Of a DNA stretch of 64,000 bases, positions 57,827 through 64,000 are shown piece after piece. The notes below the pieces were generated by a model. The model had not been told where the DNA came from. It did not search any database and was given only the letters and a program-made list of their open reading frames with translations. How positions within the stretch are numbered: position 1 is the first letter of the stretch; each line of letters starts with the position of its first letter. Source of the DNA: Onthophagus taurus (taxonomy: Eukaryota > Arthropoda > Insecta > Coleoptera > Scarabaeidae); the NCBI RefSeq assembly GCF_036711975.1, contig NC_091971.1, positions 2,301,501 through 2,365,500 of the forward strand, read 5' to 3'. The translations under genes were made by a program, and so were the position numbers.

Positions 57827-58230
57827 ATGGATCTAATAACAATAAGACTCGCTGTAAGTAGTACCTAGTTAAGATGACGCTCGACCGAGTATGACGTGAT
57901 ATCTCAATTTTATTGTAATTTATTTAGATGTTGTTGGGAGTTTTTTTGTTAATTATTACGGAGTTTCATCAAGTTGTTGGTCAACAACAAGAAGAGTTAA
58001 CGTTTTTAGCCGATGATGGAACTGGTAGTTTTAAAGTGTTGGCATTTGCTGGACCGATGAGGAGAAGTTTTGGACGGATTGTTAGGGATTCTAGGGTACA
58101 CGAAGGAAATTACCTGGGGAATAATGGGTTTTATGTACCGTATAATCCCGGTGCTGAGGAGTTTTATACTGATGGTTCTTATAAAGGGGAGAAGATTTAT
58201 TGGTTTAAAGGAAAAAGAATTTATTGGTAG
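57827..58230 (+). CDS. Small secreted cuticular-type protein with C-terminal YTDGSYKGEK motif
   Basis: Exons 57827-57853 (nine codons) and 57928-58230 give 109 residues. The N-terminus is a signal peptide (MDLITIRLA|MLLGVFLLIITEF), again split by the first intron. The mature chain is short, with LTFLADDGTGSFKVLAF and FYVPYNPGAEEFYTDGSYKG, and ends EKIYWFKGKRIYW. The [FY]xPxxxxxEx[FL]YxDGSYKG motif aligns with the ends of the other three genes in the cluster. The basic, aromatic last 13 residues are specific to this one. The promoter has a TATA box and TCAGTC initiator. Role in cuticle is inference from the shared motif and gene structure. Confidence 0.8.
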
Positions 58231-59089
58231 AATTTTTTAACCAAGATTATGATTAGATTATAGGTTCTGTGATAGTGTTATTGCTAAATTTGATTATTAA
58301 ATTATGCTTATTAATTTCTTTTTTAATTCTATATCCTATTTTTGATCCTTTTTAACCACAAAAATAACTAAACTAATTGCGGTTTGTGTTTTTAATAACA
58401 TTTTAAAAAGCTGATTATCTAAGATGCCAATCTCTTCATAAATCATTCATGTTTAACAAGTTGCAAGAGATGCCGTTTTCATATACGATTCAAGGTTATT
58501 ATAACTGCCACAGAATTGTTTATTAACATTTTTTGTTTAACCTGTTTTAATCTTGTTGTTGATATTGGCGTCTACACAATAAAATGTAGGTAAGTGAATT
58601 ATGTAAATCGTCTCATAACAAGTGCAAGAAATAGATAATGTTAACGGACCGTATATTATTATCTTTACACACAGAGGGACACTTACTATAAACAATCCTC
58701 GTGTGTCGTTGAGAAATTATGCAAACTATACCAGAGACAATACAGTTTGCTAAACATTCCAAACGCCTTCAAACTTGTCACTTAAAGAAGTTTGGTTAGT
58801 TTTAAGACCTTTACGAGTTTAAACCTATTTTTCAAGTTTAACCTATAAACTGAGTTTGACATAAAAAAGGTTTTTTTTGTTAAAAAGGTTAACTTTTAAA
58901 TCGTTAAAGAATAAATTGTTTTTATTTAGTAAGTTGACAGTGTTTCTTAAAAGGAATTAAAAAATAAATATGACATCTGTCAAAATTAAGTAACTAATAA
59001 ATTTTGTTATTTTTTTGACGTTAATATATTAATATAAAAGTTTGATTTCACGTGTAATTTTAAATGATGCAAGCTTCACTTGCAATTAT
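58231..59089. other. Intergenic, no gene seen
   Basis: AT-rich DNA between the third cuticular gene and a repeat. No reading frame or feature stands out. Confidence 0.4.
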
Positions 59090-59800
59090 AAATCAATCTA
59101 AATTTATAGTTTGTATTAAAAATCGAAATTAACATTTTAACAGTTGGTATTAAAACTGCAAAGATAAACAATGTCAAGGTTATCTCAAAGATCTGTCATA
59201 TTGGGAATTTAATCTATAAGTATAATGTGTCTTATTTTTTATTACTTTTTAATAGTAATTAATTACTTTGTGTAATTTGGTGTAATCTTACCTAAAACGT
59301 TCCTTTATAATCTGCACAAATTTTATTGTTTCAATTTAAACCGTTTTGGAGAAAAGTACTTTGTTTTCTTAAAGGTTATTTTTAACAAACGTCATTTTCA
59401 AATCGACAATTTTAAAAGAAATGTTTTAACAAAAGTGTTCGCCGAGGAAACTTAAAATTACGTCTAACATTATTCAAAATCTTTCATTATAATCGTAAGA
59501 AGTTGTATTTCATAAATCCGAATTGTTTTGGAGAAAATGTTTTCTTTTTTAACCTCACTTTCAACAAACGTCAATGTCAACACGGCGAATCGGATTGGAA
59601 ACTCAATATCTTAATGTTTTCGAGTAATAATGATTTCAAATCTTTGTTCGTTTTATTATCTTGTAGATTTTTAATTTTACTTTGTTTCGGGAATCTTAAG
59701 TTTTTGATTAAATCTCCTACATTAATTAATCAACCTATATAACCTCATTTTTTTTTAACCTCACTTTCAACAAACGTCAATTTTAAATGGGCGTTTTTTA
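59090..59800. mobile_element. Interior module of the composite element (M4), without arms
   Basis: From TTAACAGTTGGTATTAAAAC (59137) it follows the interior of M1. Shared pieces are ATTTGGTGTAATCT, GTTTTGGAGAAAA, AACAAACGTCATTTTCAAAT, AACCTCACTTTCAACAAACG and GTCAATGTCAACACGGCGA. It is more diverged than M1-M3. About 150 bp replace or interrupt the usual end (59590-59740), and no CTAG arms flank it. Confidence 0.7.
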
Positions 59801-60616
59801 CATTAATTTATTTAAAAAAATTCTAAATACATATAAATTTTATATAAATAAATTGTTAACCTTGAAAACTTAAAATGACGATATATTTAGTAAGTTGGCA
59901 ACATTTTTTAAAAATAAATAATGATAAATATGACATCTGTCAAAATTAATTAATAATAAATTTCATCTTGTAATTTGTTGACGTTAATATATTGAGATTA
60001 AACTTTTAGTTCAATCAATTTTGAGATTTAATCATGATTAATGACAATTTAAACGTTAAAAAATTACATTCATGTGTAATTTTATACGGCGCAAACTTCA
60101 CTTGCAATTATACATAAATCAATTTAAATTTATTCTTCTTCAACATCCAACGTCGTATTTTTTTCTCATAAATATTCTTCATTATCTCGCGTAGTTTCAA
60201 TAAGATGTCATCTAATTGTTTTGTAATTTCAAGGTTGTTTAATAACTTTTTGATATATTTCGATTAATTCTTTATACAGGAAGTATTTTTGGTTGCTAAA
60301 TTGTTTTGTATTATTTTTAAAAATAAAATATTCATAAAACTCGATGTGTATCGTAGGCCACCAACTACTGGAATTTAACGTTGGCCCGCATCACGGACAA
60401 AGAAACAACAAGGCGTTGTCCTTTCGTTTAATCGAAACCGTCGGCGTAGGACTTGATTTCGCGAAACGAAAAAAAATTAAAAGAAAAAAAGTATTGGGAC
60501 TGGATGAAAAGACAAGGACGCTGAGCGGGTATAAATCGACCGACTCCTTCTTCTGAGACGTTATTAACACTCTAGAGAGATCCACGGCGAGTTATCACCA
60601 ATTAAATACACCAGAA
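59801..60616 (+). promoter_or_regulatory. Upstream region and TATA box of the fourth cuticular gene
   Basis: TATAAAT lies at 60530-60536, about 80 bases before the ATG at 60617. The preceding 59801-60340 is AT-rich without features. The 70-codon plus frame at 60344-60556 is interrupted by this promoter and is not supported. Confidence 0.5.
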
Positions 60617-61115
60617 ATGAAGTTCTTGGTGAGTAGTTTCACTTCTTCCTACATTTCATTATATATTATTATTTTTTTAGATTGTTTGTATGCTTTTGGC
60701 TGTTGCCCAAGCTGGAGTTATCCCAATCGCAGGACAAGTTGAACAAGAAGTCATCCCTGGAATTGCTAATGAACATATCGTTCAAGGACCAAGTACTAAA
60801 ACAAGAGTTTTAGGACCCGATGGAAGTCAAGTTAATTCCGATGCTGCTGGAGGCACAATTGTCCCTGAAGGTGGAGTTGCAGTTTTTGAACCAATTCTTA
60901 CTTTAACAAAAGGAACACCAATTGTTGCTGCAATTCCCGTTCCGGCGGTACCACAAACAATCGTTCAGCCAGCAGCTTTAGTTGTCCCTGTTGCGAAATC
61001 TTTAGAAGAAGGCCAATATATTCCAGATAACACCGAAAAATTATACGATGATGGTTCTTACAAACCATCTCCTTTAGAGGAAGCTGATGATGGAACTTAT
61101 AAAGGAGAACAATAA
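60617..61115 (+). CDS. Cuticular-type secreted protein with duplicated C-terminal DGSYK/DGTYKGE motif
   Basis: Exons 60617-60628 (MKFL) and 60681-61115 give 148 residues. The signal peptide (MKFL|IVCMLLAVAQAG) is split by the intron as in the neighbouring pair. Like the pair it has VQGPSTKTRVLGPDGSQV followed by a GGTIV..E segment, a Val/Pro/Ala-rich middle, and QYIPDNTEKLYDDGSYKP. A second partial copy, EEADDGTYKGEQ, then closes the protein, so the terminal motif is doubled. Poly(A) signal AATAAA is at 61152-61157. Secreted and probably structural in cuticle (inference). Confidence 0.87.
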
Positions 61116-62772
61116 AGTTGGTTATAAGGAGGGGTTCTAGTCTTAGAAATGAATAAAAATCCACCCGTAGAGTTTGTAAACAAACAAGTTTCGCTAATAA
61201 ATTTTATTTTACTTAAAAAGAACCTTAGTAATTAATTTTGGTGAAGGCGCCGGTGATATTTTTCCAAGAACATGGACAGTCGATAAACAAAGAACACAGC
61301 AGGCGCCAGAGATTTAATTGCTTTCTAAATTTAAAACGTGACTTTTTCACAATTCAATGCTAATTCGGTCTCGCGCGCGGCGGCACTAAAATTTCACCCA
61401 ATTTGTGCAGTGCAAATTATTTTCTTAATTAAATCTCTCTTCTTTTCAACGATTTTATCATTGCGTGTTCTTTTTTTATTTCCTCGTTTAAAAGATAAAA
61501 AGTTGTATGGAAACCGGCGTTAACTGGTTGCAAATTGAACACTCGACCGCAGATGATGAGAGTGTGTGGGAGGAGGGTTGGGTATTGTTGTCGTCTGCTA
61601 GACGTAATCGATATTAGCTAAAAGAGACCTTCGAAAAGGGAACGCGCGATAATAAAGCACCGTATGGGAGATTTCTTAAGAGATAATAAACAACGTATGT
61701 TTATCAACAAGCAACCTCACATTTTAAAACGAATTTAAGTTTTACTTTTATTTTTTTTTTCTCGTCCAATTAACGAAAGTCGATCGTGAGGGGGTGACAA
61801 AACGAATACTTGAGACAACCGTAGAACGAAGAGCACGTGTCGTCCTTGACACATATTTTTCAACCCTCGCAACCGATTCTCGACGACGACGACGACTCCA
61901 GACGATGGATCGAGATGGTAAGGAAACAACCCCTCTCAGTCTGGGTCTATTTTCGTTCGACCCTCAATTCGATTGACGATATTGGCCGTTGTGGAAACTA
62001 CCGGCGGCTTGAAAATACAGATTTTCCAATTTTCCACCTCCAACACAATCACACCTCCAGCAATTTCTTCGATTATCAATGAAAACGTAAAAATACTAAA
62101 TAAATTCATTTATTTGAATCATTTCGTTCAATCCAGATCAACAGTTAATGGTGGAAATATGAAATTTTACTAACGAAGCTTTCAAATGCATCAAAGTAAC
62201 AAGATAGGGTGCTGCTACAGAATCCTTTGATATCCGACAATTTTTCCATGCCTAGAATCGAACGTGTTTCCAATTTCAATTAGCGCTAATTACTCCTACT
62301 CATTTCAACGCGTTGAGCGAGAATGTAATGTAATTGAAAGTACACATATGGTACGTTCGATTAATGTAATTAGAAGTTGGATTCGAAGGGTGTTTTAATA
62401 AACAAAAATATAATAACAAATTTAGATTGAGTTAAATCAATGGTCCAAAAACTTTTTCATAGCCGTGAAATTAAACTTGGAACGGCCACCCTCATTTCCT
62501 TTTTCACGTTGATTACAGCGACCGCCGAAAACTTAGTTTCGCTCAAATATCACGTCGAAAAGGGAATGAATATCCGCTTGGAAACGGATATTCAACTTTT
62601 ATTGAAATTCAAAATTATGCCAATTCATCTTCTCCATAGATCGTTATTTTTATAAAAGCTGATACATTTTTCATTGATTTCAAAGATTAGGAATTAGTTT
62701 TTCAAAAATGTCGCATAAATATGCCAGTATTTAATCTAGCTATAAATAAACGTCATCATATTTACAATAATT
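61116..62772. other. Intergenic, no gene supported
   Basis: The poly(A) signal of the preceding gene is at 61152. Overlapping frames at 61735-62173 and 62440-62655 have no recognisable domain. A small hairpin (GAATATCCG / CGGATATTC) lies near 62566-62592. Nothing else is supported. Confidence 0.35.
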
Positions 62773-63060
62773 TCATTTCTTCACATTCGTGTCACTGATT
62801 GAACGCACTGAAGATGCCAGGTGATATCTTGGCGAAACGTCTGCCCCTTTCCAAAGGTAACCAACAGTCATATATTCAAGGTCTTCTTCGTTCTGGGCTA
62901 TAACCACCTGGTCGTTAGCAAAATGTAGACTGTACAGCATTGTTTGTTCATCAAGTTCAATCCCTCTATATTTCTTTCTCCATTCTTCAAGAGCAATCTG
63001 CACATATATGTTGAATAATAAAGGGGATCACATTTTTCCTCAAAAATTGTTTAATTCTAA
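62773..63060 (-). mobile_element. Dead LINE reverse-transcriptase fragment (related to 1621-2095)
   Basis: The minus strand reads QIALEEWRKKYRGIELDEQT, then MLYSLHFANDQVVIAQNEED. The second part is the palm motif, with N in place of the first catalytic Asp of the usual FADDQ. The relic at 1621-2095 shares LDEQT.LYSLHF..DQV, so both come from the same LINE family. Downstream the frame loses similarity. Confidence 0.75.
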
Positions 63061-64000
63061 ATCAAATGAAATTTTTAAGTTTAAAAATTAAATTATTTAA
63101 ATTCCATCGTGTCCAACAATAGAAAATTTAATTTGAAACGTATAAAATGTCATTTTCCTGTCTGCAATCTCCTTTCTCCCCATAAAATTACGAGAAATAA
63201 CTTTGTCTCCAGCGTGAGCTTTCACCGACTTTCAATATACACAATTAGATTTATAAATTTCACCGATTTTTTCATATTGGGCTCGTTTTCGCTTCATACA
63301 CAAACACATAAATATTTACAGCTTTTTTTTTAACTAATTTTACACCGAGTCGGATTTTAATCAACGTTCGAGGAAAACTTATCATTTATTCAACATGTTT
63401 TTCTCATTCCGATTCTTTTTTATACTTTTCTTTTACATTAAAAAAAAACAGATTTAAATACATTAATCTAATAATAATTCGTTTGTCCTTCTTTCTAAAA
63501 TATAAATTCGTATATAAAAAAACGCTTTTTTTTTCGAACCATGACCCTGATGTTTAACGGTACGCTTGGTAATCATCCATTCCGTCTGATCATCAGCCCG
63601 TAAAATCAACGTCCGTGACAATAAACAAAAGGTTTCTATTTCCTCTCGTTTCGTTTCCTCAATCGAAAGAGCCGCAAAGACCTCCACAAATCAATACGAC
63701 TTTAAACGAAATCGACTTTCAAAGCCAAATCAATTGCCTTTCCAAAGCTTTAATCCCATATTAGTAGTATCAAATGAATTGAATAATATCAGGAAATTGA
63801 GCGCAAGTGTTGAACGCGAGCATAATCGAAACGGGATCTTATCTAGGTAGATTTCAACCACAAGAGTAGAGGGAAAGAGATAGACATAATCTATTACTCA
63901 GACAATCGGATTACATCTATGGTTCGCTCGAATTAAACTATTGTTACTTGATAATATGGGTCATTTTCTACTTACCAGCTTGTAATCGAAGAATTAAATG
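63061..64000. other. Window end, no gene firmly supported
   Basis: A minus-strand frame at 63463-63687 (EVFAALSIEETKREEIETFC onward) has a protein-like composition. A consensus minus-strand donor (GCTG|GTAAGT, near 63976) follows a short open frame at the very edge. The splice phases of the two do not match directly. A gene may extend past the window; I do not call one. Confidence 0.3.

Noticed and set aside
63463..63977. Possible last exons of a minus-strand gene at the window edge
   Set aside because: The frame EVFAALSIEETKREE... has no ATG and no good acceptor. The donor near 63976 leaves phase 1, which does not match. The same edge also reads as a plus-strand acceptor (ACTTACCAG). Unresolvable without the flanking sequence.

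Overview
This window is nuclear DNA of an insect. The evidence is small spliced introns with GT..AG ends, AT-rich intergenic DNA, TATA/TCAGT-type core promoters and a cluster of secreted cuticular-protein genes. A beetle is plausible from the cuticular proteins, but that is inference. I assigned exons by translating both strands and requiring splice phases to match. All spliced models come from sequence only, with no transcript support.

Layout. 0.5-5.6 kb (minus): a five-exon TMEM198 gene, with an intronless MPV17L2-like gene and a dead LINE fragment inside its 3.9-kb first intron. 5.6-13.5 kb: no convincing gene; it holds an array of palindromic CTAG-rich repeats, a small piggyBac-type MITE and a CpG-rich patch. 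13.66-16.9 kb (plus): an SLC7 light-chain amino acid transporter. 17.3-19.5 kb (minus): tyrosine aminotransferase, with a tandem repeat in its last intron. 22.7-24.1 kb (minus): an MIF4G-domain protein of the MIF4GD/CTIF type. 25.0-29.4 kb (minus): a cGMP-dependent protein kinase with two alternative first-exon sets. It is divergent from 30.0-31.9 kb (plus), ribophorin II (OST subunit RPN2), across a short shared promoter with a perfect NRF1/Ewg-type site. 36.2-51.3 kb (minus): one 15-kb gene for a largely disordered protein of about 1,924 residues. I could not name it; it carries two PP1-docking-like RVxF motifs. 54.0-61.1 kb: four small cuticular-type genes. Two form a nearly identical head-to-head pair, and all four end with a Y-D-G-S-Y-K motif.

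Much of the rest is repetitive. The main family has CTAG-rich arms around a hairpin core (TTCGGGTTTAGCCG and its complement). Its arms occur in at least ten places. In at least one place they form inverted repeats around an interior of about 660 bp, and that interior recurs in four copies. Relics of LINE reverse transcriptases and Tc1/mariner transposases are also present. I saw no rRNA or tRNA genes and no CRISPR.

The most interesting items are the two homologous alternative pseudosubstrate exons of the kinase, the unnamed 1,924-residue candidate PP1-binding protein, the composite palindromic repeat family, and the cuticular pair, whose exons look homogenised while introns and promoters have diverged.
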